Positions 19,621 to 30,374 of a stretch of DNA of 64,000 nucleotides are shown here, in pieces. The notes beneath the pieces were generated by a model that was not told the origin of the DNA, searched no databases, and saw only the letters and a list, made by a program, of their open reading frames with translations. This DNA comes from Myxococcales bacterium (lineage in GTDB: Bacteria > Myxococcota > Polyangia > Nannocystales > Nannocystaceae). The stretch spans positions 155,532 through 219,531 of the forward strand of contig JAEUJW010000079.1 in the NCBI GenBank assembly GCA_016793465.1, given 5' to 3'. The position numbers were made by a program, and so were the translations under genes. Within the stretch, counting starts at the first letter, position 1, and the number at the start of each line of letters is the position of its first letter.

Positions 19621-21021
19621 GGCGCTGGTCCGCGTGTGGGTGACGAGGGCGCGGCCGTGGTCGTCGTCGCGGGCCGGCGCTCGCGTGTAGACTCGTGGTC
19701 GTAGGGGGTGAGGGTGCCATGAGCGGCGGTCTGACGACGGCGTACCGCGCCGGCGGGAGACCGCCCGGAAGGCCCTCCCGCCGGGCAACTCGCCCGCCGA
19801 AGACCTGGCGTCGGGGCCTGGCCACAGCGGATGGATCCGCAGCGAAAAGGCGCCCCCCTCCGTGTCTGGCATGGCGACCCAGACATCGTAGCGACCGGCG
19901 TACAACATCACGGGCTCGGCCCAAATCGTGGTGTTGATGCCGGCCCAACGTTTCAGCGGCGTCTCCTGCCATAGCCACTCGTCGATGATCGGCAACTCGG
20001 ATTGTATGAGCTCCGCCTTCGTCGCCGGAGCCATGAGGCAACGCGTGAGGACGGCACCGCCTCCGGATACATCGACCTGGTAGACGCCGTCGTTCGGGAT
20101 GTCGACGCTCCATCGTCGCCAGAGCTCGACCGTGGAATCGTCCACGTAACGCCCGATCGAGGCCTCGTCGCCGCATGCCATCTCCCCGGCCCATGCCACT
20201 TCATCGTCCCGCCAGGGCATCGACTCCTCGCGGCCGCACGCGAAGGGTCCGAGGCTCGGGTAGATGTCCGGCGCCGACGCGACATACCGCGCCAGTGCAC
20301 CTGCCAGCGCCTCGCCAGTGGACGCCTCGAATGCAGCGTCGATCTCCGCCCTGCTCATCTTCGACGACGTCGACGCGAACCATCCATGCACCGCCACCAT
20401 GCCGTACTCCTCACGCATCCACCGGAGAAAATGGGCTGCGATCGAGTAAGCAGCCCATCCGAACTCGGCCGTCGACATCGTCAAATAATCCGCGACCAGA
20501 CCGCGCTCGGACGGGTACGCCCGGGCCACCGTACCTTCCAGCATGGTCGCGGCTCCCTCATCGAGGAAGTCGAGCGGATCTTCCTGACGAGAGTGCACCG
20601 CGGCGTGGGCCAGTTCGTGCGCCAGGAAGTCCCATGACCCCTTCGCCGTCCCGTCCCAACAGCCTCCTACCCGTGATTCGCCGGCGTACTCGCAGGCATC
20701 CGCGATCGACTCGGATTCGTCATCCGCGTAGAGATACACCCAGATCGGCAAGCTCGGTTCACCCGCGAACTCCGCGTTTAGCCACTCCACCTGCGCATCG
20801 AGCAGATCCAGGGATCCTCGACAGACAGAGCCGTCGAACGTCGTGCCCAGAGCCACACTCTCCGTCGAGTAACGCACCGCGAACGGGGGCTCCGTCGTCC
20901 CCGGCTCGGACGCCGTCGAACTCTCGTCCCCCGCGCAACCCATCAGCGATGCGGTAAGGACAACCCCGAGTCCCGCGCGAGCGGAGTTCGTGTCGTTCCT
21001 GATGACCCTCACTATCTTCAT
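19372..21021 (-). CDS. Gluzincin-like metalloprotease lipoprotein with a chimeric C-terminal tail
   Basis: The open frame has 549 codons. The signal peptide ends LMGC (Cys29). The zinc motif is HELAH at 135-139 with Glu155 in FLDEGAA as a likely third ligand, the layout of peptidase-MA-type enzymes. The body to about residue 425 is coherent, ending with beta-rich phrases such as AGRYDVWVAMPDTEGGAFSLRIHP. Beyond that the frame crosses the 103-bp repeat (19643-19745) and then runs antisense through the 91-aa gene, yielding Arg/Pro/His-rich nonsense, so the native stop appears lost. Base composition from about 19,900 to 21,060 is clearly lower in GC, with many codons rare elsewhere here, suggesting transfer. 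It may still be functional, or be a 3'-broken gene. Confidence 0.65.
   Translation of the reverse strand: MKIVRVIRNDTNSARAGLGVVLTASLMGCAGDESSTASEPGTTEPPFAVRYSTESVALGTTFDGSVCRGSLDLLDAQVEWLNAEFAGEPSLPIWVYLYADDESESIADACEYAGESRVGGCWDGTAKGSWDFLAHELAHAAVHSRQEDPLDFLDEGAATMLEGTVARAYPSERGLVADYLTMSTAEFGWAAYSIAAHFLRWMREEYGMVAVHGWFASTSSKMSRAEIDAAFEASTGEALAGALARYVASAPDIYPSLGPFACGREESMPWRDDEVAWAGEMACGDEASIGRYVDDSTVELWRRWSVDIPNDGVYQVDVSGGGAVLTRCLMAPATKAELIQSELPIIDEWLWQETPLKRWAGINTTIWAEPVMLYAGRYDVWVAMPDTEGGAFSLRIHPLWPGPDARSSAGELPGGRAFRAVSRRRGTPSSDRRSWHPHPLRPRVYTRAPARDDDHGRALVTHTRTSALPPAVHGPRHAEVPRTVRLEPPPHLGEVHALEHPHDLRVHQLAEHAREVVLDGRVLPEKLVALLRRLCAWLIPVIEVHLDLV
19643..19745 (+). repeat. Direct repeat, copy 1 (truncated 5' end of the NMNAT/Nudix gene)
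   Basis: It is identical over 103 bp to 21183-21285 except one base (C versus T at 19731/21271). It contains the TAGACT hexamer, the GTGAGG ribosome-binding region, ATG 19719 and the first nine codons of the downstream enzyme, after which homology stops abruptly. This copy is therefore a dead promoter plus start fragment left of the inserted metalloprotease gene. Confidence 0.9.
19750..19784. repeat. GC-rich inverted repeat beside the repeat junction
   Basis: CCGGCGGGAG (19750-19759) and CTCCCGCCGG (19775-19784) are perfect 10-bp arms around a 15-base loop. The element begins 5 bp inside the end of the 103-bp repeat, at the boundary of the inserted segment. It could be a terminator-like hairpin or a recombination-prone structure. 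Confidence 0.55.
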
Positions 21022-21182
21022 CGATCCTTGTGCGGCTCGGCTATAGCCGGATTAGCCGGGTGTCAGGGCGATGGCCAAATTCGCGCCAGGTGTAGTGTAA
21101 CTGACATTCAGGGCGCGCTGACCCGGACACCGGTGGCGATCCGGGAGCGCCTCGCAGAGCTCTTCCGGCTTGGTGTCCGCGC

Positions 21183-21285
21183 ACGAGGGCGCGGCCGTGG
21201 TCGTCGTCGCGGGCCGGCGCTCGCGTGTAGACTCGTGGTCGTAGGGGGTGAGGGTGCCATGAGCGGCGGTTTGACGACGGCGTAC
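21183..21285 (+). repeat. Direct repeat, copy 2 (promoter and start of the intact NMNAT/Nudix gene)
   Basis: This is the functional copy of the 103-bp repeat, 1540 bp after copy 1. It ends nine codons into the intact gene starting at 21259. The sequence left of it does not match the sequence left of copy 1. Confidence 0.9.
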
Positions 21286-22338
21286 ATGCCGGGGCGGTTC
21301 TCGCCGCCGACGCGGGGGCACATCCAGACGATGCTGTGGCTGCTGGCGCGGTTCGACCGGCTGATCGTCGGCGTCGGCAGCTGCTACGAGGTCGGCACGG
21401 TGCGCCACCCGCTGCTGGCGAGCATCCGCGAGAAGATGGTGCTGGCGAGCCTGCACGCGGCGGGGGCGTCGCTGCGGCGGGTGCGGGTGGTGCACCTGGC
21501 CGACTTCCCCGAGTGGGACACGTGGTGGGCGCACACGACGGAGATCCCGGGGATCGAGGAGGTCACGCACTTCGTGACCGGCAACGAGGACGACATTTTA
21601 AAGGTGATGCGGGAGAAGGGGCTCGCGCTGCCGTTTCGGTTGATCGACCCCGAGAAGGAGGACCTCGGAGCGTTTAAATTCGGGTTTCACGCGACCGACC
21701 TGCGGCGGGCGATCGTCGCGGGAGACTACGAGAAGTTCCGCCTGATCGCGGCCGAGGGCACGATCAATTTAATGGGGCTGGTCGGCGGGTTCGCGGGGAT
21801 CCGCAGGGCCATGCAGGATCGCGGGGTGAAGTTCGTGCCGGGGCGACAGGCGGCCGACGCCGTCGTGACCTGCGAGCACGACGATCGGCGGTGGCTGCTG
21901 TGCGGCTATCGGCGGGAGGGAGATTTTAAGGATGTGCTGGCGATCCCCGGCGGGGCGATCCGCGTGTACGAGTCGCCGCTCGACGCGGCGCTGCGCAAGC
22001 TGGCGGAGGAGACGGGGCTCGCGTTCGAGGTCATGAACCGCGGCGTCGAGCCGGTGCACCTGCGGCTCGCGGACTCGCGGCTGTGTGAGGCGCGTACGCT
22101 GGGCATCCGGTCGACCGAGGACCCGCGGCTCGGCGGCAGCCGCGGCGGCTCGGCGCAGGCGTTTCACGTCGCGCTGGACTGCTCGCCCGCGGAGGTCGGG
22201 CCGCTGCGCGGCGACGCGGGGCTGTACGACGTGGTGTTTCGGGCGGAGGACGCGGTGGCGGCGGCGGGGCTGGCGTTTCAGCAGATGCGCTCGGTGCGGG
22301 CGGCGGGGCTGTGCCTCGGCGCGGGTCAGGGGCTGTAG
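21259..22338 (+). CDS. Bifunctional NMN adenylyltransferase-like/Nudix hydrolase-like protein
   Basis: The protein has 359 residues from ATG 21259, with GAGG 6-9 nt upstream. The N-terminal half is a nucleotidyltransferase of the HxGH type: MPGRFSPPTRGHIQTML near residues 10-26, then VGVGSCYEVG and FVTGNEDDILKV. The C-terminal half is Nudix-like: LAIPGGAIRVYESPLDAALRKLAEETGL near 230-255. The Nudix box is imperfect, since the usual RE is RK, although the following EE pair is kept. Such fusions act in NAD turnover in other bacteria; this assignment is from motifs. It overlaps the convergent M16 gene by 13 bp. AT-only patches lie at 21595, 21673, 21765 and 21922. Its promoter and start are duplicated upstream. 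Confidence 0.8.
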   Translation: MSGGLTTAYMPGRFSPPTRGHIQTMLWLLARFDRLIVGVGSCYEVGTVRHPLLASIREKMVLASLHAAGASLRRVRVVHLADFPEWDTWWAHTTEIPGIEEVTHFVTGNEDDILKVMREKGLALPFRLIDPEKEDLGAFKFGFHATDLRRAIVAGDYEKFRLIAAEGTINLMGLVGGFAGIRRAMQDRGVKFVPGRQAADAVVTCEHDDRRWLLCGYRREGDFKDVLAIPGGAIRVYESPLDAALRKLAEETGLAFEVMNRGVEPVHLRLADSRLCEARTLGIRSTEDPRLGGSRGGSAQAFHVALDCSPAEVGPLRGDAGLYDVVFRAEDAVAAAGLAFQQMRSVRAAGLCLGAGQGL

Positions 22339-25265
22339 AGCTGGCCCTCGCGCAGGCGCACGAGGTCGCCGTATCTTTTCAGGTCTCCGGGGCGGACCTT
22401 GCGGGGGTCGCCGACGACCATGATGGCGAGGGGCTTGCCGGCGACGTAGCGGCGGTAGAAGTCGACGATCTTATTAAACTCGAGGTGCTCGTAGGCGGGC
22501 ATGCGGGCGCGGCGGGGGTCGTCGTCGTGGCCGAGGTGGTGCCACAGGCGCAGCTGGTCCTGCAGCTCGCGGAACGACGGGCTCTCGGTCTCCTGGCTGC
22601 GAAGGAGGGCGGAGCGGACCAGCTCGAGGCGCTCGGGGCGGGCGGGCATGTCGGTGATGAGGCCGAGCATGACGTCGAGGGCGTCGAAGGTCTTGTCGGC
22701 CTGGCAGGCGACGTGGCCGAGCAGGTGGCCGCGCTGGCCGGGGTGCTCGTCGCGGCCCCAGCGGGCGCTGGCCGAGTAGGCGAGGGCCCGGAACTCGCGG
22801 ATCTCCTGGAACACCAGGCCGGCCATGCTGCCGCCGAAGTACTCGCCGAAGGCGTCGGCGGCGGGGCGGTCGACGACGGCCACGGGCGCGCCCTCGACGG
22901 CGAACCACAGCTGGGTCTGCACGGCGTCGCGGCGCGGCACGAAGTAGACGGTGGTTTTAACTGGGGCGTTGCGCGCGTAGACGACGTGGGGGACGGCCTT
23001 TTGCGGGGACTCGGCGAACGTGAGGTGTTTATTAATTGCTGCGGCGACGGTCGCCGGGGTCTCGCGGCCGACGTAGCCGATCTCGACCGCGTGGCGCTGC
23101 ACCTCGGCGAGGGCGCGCAGCAGGCGGCGCGGGCCGAGCAGGCGGGCGCCGGTCGGCCCGACCTCGCGGTGGTACTTCGAGTTGTCGCCGTAGAGCACGT
23201 GGTCGCGCAGGGCCTTGCCGACGCTCGACGGGTTCTTGCGCTCGTAGCGGCGGAAGGCCCAGACCTCGCGGCGGACCTGGCGGAGCGGGCGGCGCTCGCC
23301 GGAGGGGTGGGCGAGCAGGTCGGCGAGCAGGGCGAGGGCGGCGTCCATGTGGACCTGCGGGCCCTGCAGGCGCACGACGAACCGGTCGAGCTCGGACCTG
23401 GCGGTGAGGGTGGTGCTGAGGTCGAACAGCCGCTCGCGGAGCTCCGCGGCGGGGGTCGTGGTCGTGCCGATGCGCTGGAGGTAGTCGGCGAGCAGGTCGA
23501 GGCCGTGGATCGCGTGCTCGCCGGCGCCGAAGCGCAGCTCGAGGTGATAGATGTCGTTGAAGGGGTTCGTGTTGTGGCGCAGGGTCACGCCGTCGCGCAG
23601 GTGCACGCTGGCGACGGCGGTGGGCGCGACGAACGCGACCTGCGGCGCGGGTTTAATGATGGCCTGCTCGGTCTCATAAAATTTGGAGTGGCCGCGGCCG
23701 GGGGTGACCGGCGGGAAGCGGGGCTTGTCGAGGCGGGTCTTTTTGGGGTAGCCGACGCGCGAGCGCAGGATGAGGCGGCGCTCGCCGAAGTGCTCGCGGG
23801 CGACGCGCATGACGTCGGCGCGGGTGACCTCGGCGAGGCGCGCGAGGAAGTCGAGGTGGCCCTGCCAGCCGCCGCGGGCGACGTAGGCGTGGGCCATGGC
23901 GAGGGCGCGCTTCTCGTTGTCCTCCCACCTGGCGGCCTCGGCGGTGAGCAGGCCCTGCTTGAGGGCGGCGAACGTGCGCTCGTCGAACTCGCCGTCGCGG
24001 ATCTTCTCGAACTGCGCGAGGACCTTGCGCTCGGCGCCGCGGAAGGTCTGGAACACCAGGCGCGGGATGTAGGCGACGACGTCGAGGTTGGTGTCTGCCA
24101 GGTCGGCTGGCACGTGCACGGCGAACAGCAGCGCGCCGCCGTCGGACAGGCGGTCGATGAGGCCGGAGCGCTGCTCGTTGGACAGCAGGCGGCGGGCCAG
24201 CAGCAGGGCGGCGTAGTCGGGGTGCGACTCGGGCACGGTGCGGAAGGCGACGGCGCCGACGCGCACGGGGGTGGCGCGGGCGGCCAGGCGTTGATCGGGT
24301 TCGAAGGGGGCGGGGGCGGCGAGGTCCGACTTCGGCAGGGGTCTGGCTTTCCAGGCGCCGAAGGTGGACTCGATCACGGGCAGCACGCGGGCGACGTCGA
24401 GGTCGCCGGACAGCACGAGGGCCATGTTGCCGGGCACGTACCAGCGGTCGAAGTAGGCGCGCATGGCGGTGAGCGAGGGGCGCTTCAGGTGCTCGACCTC
24501 GCCGAGGATGTCGTTGCGGCCGTAGGGGTGGCCGGGGAAGGCCCCGCGCATGAAGCTGCGGAACAGCTCGTAGCCGGTGGTGTCCATCGCGGAGTTCTTC
24601 TCCTCGTAGACGGCCTCGAGCTCGCTGGGGAACAGGCGGAACACCGGGTCGGCGAAGCGGTGGGCCGAGACGCGCAGCCAGCCGTCGATCTGGCTGGCGG
24701 GGAAGGTGTTGTGATAGACCGTCTCGTCGTAGGTGGTGAACGCGTTGATGCCGGTGCCGCCGAGCTCGCCGAGCATCTGGTCGAGCTCGTTGGGGACCGT
24801 GAACGCGTAGGTCTTTTTTAATGTGGCGGCGATCTCGGCGTCGATGGCCTTCTGTTCGGCGGGGGTGGCGGCGCGCTTGCGGTCGAACAGCGCGGCGAGG
24901 CGGTCCTGCAGGGGCTTCTCTCGCTGCCAGTCGGTGGTGCCGAGGTCGGTGGTGCCTTTAAACAGCATGTGCTCGAGGTAGTGGGCCATGCCGGTGTCGT
25001 CCTGCGGGTCGTTCTTGCCGCCGGTGCGCACGACCACGGCGCCGAACACCTCGGGGCGCTCGCGGTTGACGCTGAGCATGACGGTGAGGCCGTTGGCGAG
25101 CACGACGCTGTGGACCTGCAGGGGGTCGTGCTGCGGCGGGCGGGCGACGACGGGGGCCGGCGCGACAGGGGCCGGAGCGGCGGGTTCGGTGGATGCCGGG
25201 GCCCGGGTGGCGGTTGCGAGGGCGAGGGCGAGGACCGGGCCGAGCACAGGGGACCTTGGTAACAC
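22326..25265 (-). CDS. M16-family zinc metallopeptidase, two-module
   Basis: The protein has 979 residues from GTG 25265, with a signal-like N-terminus and an Ala/Pro linker, so it is probably periplasmic or secreted. The inverted zinc motif is HYLEH (His95, Glu98, His99), followed downstream by ELEAVYEEKNSAMD, which supplies the distal glutamate of pitrilysin-type enzymes. The second M16 module begins near residue 540 and lacks the motif, as is usual for the non-catalytic half. Substrates of the family are peptides held in a closed chamber. Several AT-only patches occur (22471, 22954, 23028, 23652, 23681, 24815, 24957). Confidence 0.92.
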   Translation of the reverse strand: MLPRSPVLGPVLALALATATRAPASTEPAAPAPVAPAPVVARPPQHDPLQVHSVVLANGLTVMLSVNRERPEVFGAVVVRTGGKNDPQDDTGMAHYLEHMLFKGTTDLGTTDWQREKPLQDRLAALFDRKRAATPAEQKAIDAEIAATLKKTYAFTVPNELDQMLGELGGTGINAFTTYDETVYHNTFPASQIDGWLRVSAHRFADPVFRLFPSELEAVYEEKNSAMDTTGYELFRSFMRGAFPGHPYGRNDILGEVEHLKRPSLTAMRAYFDRWYVPGNMALVLSGDLDVARVLPVIESTFGAWKARPLPKSDLAAPAPFEPDQRLAARATPVRVGAVAFRTVPESHPDYAALLLARRLLSNEQRSGLIDRLSDGGALLFAVHVPADLADTNLDVVAYIPRLVFQTFRGAERKVLAQFEKIRDGEFDERTFAALKQGLLTAEAARWEDNEKRALAMAHAYVARGGWQGHLDFLARLAEVTRADVMRVAREHFGERRLILRSRVGYPKKTRLDKPRFPPVTPGRGHSKFYETEQAIIKPAPQVAFVAPTAVASVHLRDGVTLRHNTNPFNDIYHLELRFGAGEHAIHGLDLLADYLQRIGTTTTPAAELRERLFDLSTTLTARSELDRFVVRLQGPQVHMDAALALLADLLAHPSGERRPLRQVRREVWAFRRYERKNPSSVGKALRDHVLYGDNSKYHREVGPTGARLLGPRRLLRALAEVQRHAVEIGYVGRETPATVAAAINKHLTFAESPQKAVPHVVYARNAPVKTTVYFVPRRDAVQTQLWFAVEGAPVAVVDRPAADAFGEYFGGSMAGLVFQEIREFRALAYSASARWGRDEHPGQRGHLLGHVACQADKTFDALDVMLGLITDMPARPERLELVRSALLRSQETESPSFRELQDQLRLWHHLGHDDDPRRARMPAYEHLEFNKIVDFYRRYVAGKPLAIMVVGDPRKVRPGDLKRYGDLVRLREGQLYSP

Positions 25266-25368
25266 GATCGCAGGGGGGCGATCGGGTAAGTTCGGCGTGT
25301 TCGGGGGACAGCGCGGGCGGATCCTCGTCGAGGGCGCGGCGGGCGCACGCCGACGACCACGGGACGTG

Positions 25369-25389
25369 ATCGATTAATAAATTATCGAA
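25369..25389. other. AT-rich intergenic patch with short inverted repeat
   Basis: ATCGATTAATAAATTATCGA carries TCGAT/ATCGA ends around an AT-only centre. It lies directly after the beta-helix gene stop and 100 bp upstream of the M16 gene start, in a 124-bp spacer with no gene. It could be an A/T-rich promoter element for the M16 gene or a transcript end for its upstream neighbour. Confidence 0.4.
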
Positions 25390-27204
<1,815 letters not shown>

Positions 27205-27422
27205 GTGCCAGGCCTCCGAAGCGGCGAGGATAGCGAGGGCGCCGGCGGTCGTCGCGGGTTCGTGAGACCCCAGCGGGTCAGGGGCGCTCGCTCGCGGCGG
27301 TGATCGTCGGGCGACGGAGCGCGGCGGCGCGGCGCCACGCGTGGACACGCGGGCACGCGCGGGTGCGGGAGGCGCCGGGCGGGCGGCTGGTGCGGGGGCG
27401 AGGCGACAGGTATCGTACGCGC

Positions 27423-28052
27423 ATGCAGCGTGTCGTCCTCGCCCTCGTATTCGTCGCCTGTTCGTCGCCGCCGCCGGAGGTGAAGAAGCAGCCGGAGCCG
27501 GTGCAGGACGCGAAGAAGGTCGAGGAGCCGGTCAAGGCGCCGGACACCGGGGCGGAGCCGGTGAAGCCGCCGGAGCCGCAGAAGTTCGCCGACCAGGCGG
27601 CGGTGCTGGACGCGATGGCGACCGAGGTGGCGGGGCTGGCCGACACGGCGGCGATGGTCGCGTACCTCGGGCGGGTCAAGGGCGTGAGCGGGATCAGCTC
27701 GGCGGAGGTGACGACCGGGGCGGCGGCGGACGGGTTCGGGGTCAAGCTCGACCCGCCGATCGACGCGGCGGAGCTGGCCAGGAAGTTCGCCTGGACCACG
27801 CCGTTCGCGGTCTCGGGCGACGCGCAGCAGAAGACGTTCGCGGTCCAGCTGTCGAAGGGCGAGGTCGAGGGGTCGAAGGGCAAGCGCATCGCCACCGAGT
27901 TCCCGCGGTTCGGGCCGTTCCGCGTGGAGGCGCGGCTGGTCGCGCGGCCGGAGGGCAAGCCGCCGAAGATCAGCGCGGGGGCCTCGCCGGCGTACGACCT
28001 GACCAGCTACAAGGGCAACGTGAACTGGCTGTTCTTCATGCGCGAGGGCTGA
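27423..28052 (+). CDS. Small lipoprotein with Pro/Glu/Lys linker, unknown
   Basis: The protein has 209 residues. TATCGT (27411-27416) ends 6 nt before the ATG and there is no Shine-Dalgarno. The signal peptide is very short, ending FVAC (Cys13), followed by SSPPPEVKKQPEPVQD and further charged linker to about residue 57. The remaining part has an alpha/beta-looking composition (AMVAYLGRVKGVSGISSAEV, FGPFRVEARLVARPEGKPPKISAG). No family was recognised. It stands alone between divergent and tandem neighbours, with about 200 bp of unassigned spacer on each side. Confidence 0.7.
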   Translation: MQRVVLALVFVACSSPPPEVKKQPEPVQDAKKVEEPVKAPDTGAEPVKPPEPQKFADQAAVLDAMATEVAGLADTAAMVAYLGRVKGVSGISSAEVTTGAAADGFGVKLDPPIDAAELARKFAWTTPFAVSGDAQQKTFAVQLSKGEVEGSKGKRIATEFPRFGPFRVEARLVARPEGKPPKISAGASPAYDLTSYKGNVNWLFFMREG

Positions 28053-28250
28053 CGGCGGCCGCTCGCGCGCGACGGACGGCGCGGCGAGATGAACGAAGGG
28101 ACAGATCGGCGCCGCGGGCCGCGTGGGTCCGGGCGTGTGGTGGACCGCCGGCGGAGGGCCATGGTTTCACGGCGCGGCGGGTTTCGCCGGTGAGTCGACG
28201 GCGGTGGCGGCGGCTTGGCGAGGTGGGGCCGACGCGATAATGGTTCGGCC

Positions 28251-30368
28251 ATGACCCGGCGTTTGCGTTCTGTGGTGATCTGCGGGCTTGCGTCGCTCGT
28301 CGGCTGTGCGCCGGTGGGACCGGGGGCGGACACGCCGGTCGCGGAGGCGCCGGCGGCCGCACCTGCGCCGGCGGAGACGCGGCCGACGGAGGCGCGGCCG
28401 GTGGCGGGGGCGCGGGCGGACGGCTCGCTTATCCCGCGGGCGATGCTGTTCGGCAACCCGGAGCGCGAGTCGCCGGCGATCAGCCCGGACGGGGCGCGGC
28501 TGCTGTTCCTGGCGCCGGTGCAGGGGGTCATGAACGTGTGGGTGGGGCCGGTGGATCGGCCCGACGAGGCCAGGGCGATCACGCAGGAGACGACGCGGCC
28601 GATCCGCACGGCGCTGTGGAGCGCGGGCGGGGATCGGGTGCTGTACCTGCAGGACCGCGGCGGCGACGAGAACTGGCACGTGTACGCCAGCGACCCGGCG
28701 AGCGGGAAGACCGTCGACCTGACGCCGTACGCGGGGGTGCGGGCCAACCTCGAGGGGCTCAGCGACCGCCGGCCGCACGAGGTGCTGATCGGCATGAACG
28801 ACCGCGACCCGGCGTGGCACGACCTGTACCGGGTCGACGTGCGCACGGGCAAGCGGACGCTCATCCACAGGAACGAGCAGCGGCTGCGCACGTACGTCGT
28901 CGACGAGGACTTCAAGCTGAGGTTCGCCGATCGCTCGACCCCGGACGGGGGCAAGGAGCTGCTGGCGCCGAAGGGCAAGGACGTCGCGCCGGTGTTCGCG
29001 GTCGGGCAGGCGGACGAGCTGACGACGGCGCCGTTGACGGTCGACAGGGCGGGCAAGACGCTGTACCTGCTCGACAGCCGCGGGCGGGAGACGGCGGCGC
29101 TGGTGGCCCGCGACGTCAAGACGGGCGAGGAGACGGTGCTGGCCGACAACCCGAAGGCGGGGGCGGGCGCGCTGATCTTCGAGCGCGCGACCAGGAGGCC
29201 GCTGGCGGTCGCGTTCACCCACCTGCGGCAGGCGTGGCGGGCCGTCGACAAGTCGGTGGAGGCCGACCTGGCGGCGCTGGCGAAGCTGGCCGAGGGCGAG
29301 TTCTATGTGGTGAGCCAGTCGCGGGACGATTCGAAGTGGGTGGTGCAGTACAAGTTCGACGACGGGCCCAACCGCTATTACCTGTACGACCGGGCCAGCA
29401 AGGCGGCGAAGCTGCTGTTCACGGCGGACGCCGAGCTGGCGGCGCAGAAGCTGGCGAAGATGCGGTCGGTGGTGATCCGCGCGCGCGACAAGCTCGAGCT
29501 GGTGTCGTACTACACGCTGCCGCCGGGCAGCGACCCGGACAACGACGGGGTGCCAGACGCGCCGCTGCCGCTGGTGCTGCTGGTCCACGGCGGGCCGTGG
29601 GGGCGCGACTCGTGGGGCTTCGTGCCGACCCACCAGTGGCTGGCGAGCCGCGGCTACGCGGCGATGAGCGTGAACTTCCGCGGGTCGACGGGCTTCACGA
29701 AGAGCCACGTGAACGCGGGCGACCGCGAGTGGGCGGCGAAGATGCACGACGACCTGCTGGACGCGGTCGGCTGGGCGGAGCACTACAAGATCGCGGACGC
29801 GGGGCGGGTGGCGATCATGGGCGGGAGCTACGGCGGCTACGCGACGCTGGTCGGGCTGACGTTCACGCCGGAGCGGTTCGCGTGCGGGGTGGACATCGTC
29901 GGGCCGTCGAACCTCGAGACGCTGATCAAGAGTATCCCGCCGTACTGGGCCAGCATCGCGGCGATGTTCGCCACGCGCATGGGGGACGCCAGCACCGAGG
30001 AGGGGCGCAAGATGCTGTACGAGCGCTCGCCGCTGCACCGGGTGGAGGCCATCAAGAGGCCGCTGCTGATCGCGCAGGGGGCCAACGACCCGCGGGTCAA
30101 GCAGGCGGAGTCGGACCAGATCGTGGCGGCGATGCGGGCCAAGGGCCTGCCGGTGACGTACGTGCTGTACCCGGACGAGGGCCACGGGTTTCATCGCCCG
30201 GAGAACAAGGTGTCGTTCAACGCGGTCGCCGAGGCGTTCCTCGCCGGCTGCCTCGGGGGGCCGTACCAGCCGATCGGCGACGATTTTAACAATTCGTCGC
30301 TGACGGTGCCGGCGGGGGCGGAGCACGTGCCGGGGCTGGCGGAGGCGCTGCGGGCGGCCGGCAAGTAG
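28251..30368 (+). CDS. S9-family prolyl oligopeptidase-like serine peptidase, lipoprotein
   Basis: The protein has 705 residues. GATAAT (28236-28241) ends 9 nt before the ATG. The signal ends VGC (then APVGPG) with an Ala/Pro linker, so it is exported. Residues 60-380 form a WD-like propeller typical of acylaminoacyl peptidases and DPP4-type enzymes. The catalytic domain carries HGGPWGRDSWG (oxyanion region), Ser526 in GGSYGGYA, Asp613 in NDPRVK and His645 in EGHGF, a complete triad. Likely role: degrading peptides in the periplasm or outside the cell. The convergent permease gene ends 6 bp after its stop. Confidence 0.93.
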   Translation: MTRRLRSVVICGLASLVGCAPVGPGADTPVAEAPAAAPAPAETRPTEARPVAGARADGSLIPRAMLFGNPERESPAISPDGARLLFLAPVQGVMNVWVGPVDRPDEARAITQETTRPIRTALWSAGGDRVLYLQDRGGDENWHVYASDPASGKTVDLTPYAGVRANLEGLSDRRPHEVLIGMNDRDPAWHDLYRVDVRTGKRTLIHRNEQRLRTYVVDEDFKLRFADRSTPDGGKELLAPKGKDVAPVFAVGQADELTTAPLTVDRAGKTLYLLDSRGRETAALVARDVKTGEETVLADNPKAGAGALIFERATRRPLAVAFTHLRQAWRAVDKSVEADLAALAKLAEGEFYVVSQSRDDSKWVVQYKFDDGPNRYYLYDRASKAAKLLFTADAELAAQKLAKMRSVVIRARDKLELVSYYTLPPGSDPDNDGVPDAPLPLVLLVHGGPWGRDSWGFVPTHQWLASRGYAAMSVNFRGSTGFTKSHVNAGDREWAAKMHDDLLDAVGWAEHYKIADAGRVAIMGGSYGGYATLVGLTFTPERFACGVDIVGPSNLETLIKSIPPYWASIAAMFATRMGDASTEEGRKMLYERSPLHRVEAIKRPLLIAQGANDPRVKQAESDQIVAAMRAKGLPVTYVLYPDEGHGFHRPENKVSFNAVAEAFLAGCLGGPYQPIGDDFNNSSLTVPAGAEHVPGLAEALRAAGK

Positions 30369-30374
30369 CGGGCC

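Noticed and set aside
19695..19937. 80-codon plus-strand frame starting in repeat copy 1
   Set aside because: Only the first nine codons after ATG 19719 match the real enzyme; the rest is antisense of the metalloprotease gene.
19643..21285. Insertion sequence or composite transposon
   Set aside because: There is no transposase and no terminal inverted repeat at the ends; the flanking copies are direct repeats of host gene DNA.
22311..24821. 836-codon plus-strand frame opposite the M16 peptidase
   Set aside because: It is an antisense shadow; the M16 zinc motif and distal glutamate are on the minus strand.
28053..28250. Possible small gene or RNA in the 198-bp spacer
   Set aside because: No open frame with normal codon use, no hairpin with T-tract and no recognisable RNA motif, apart from the promoter hexamer at 28236.
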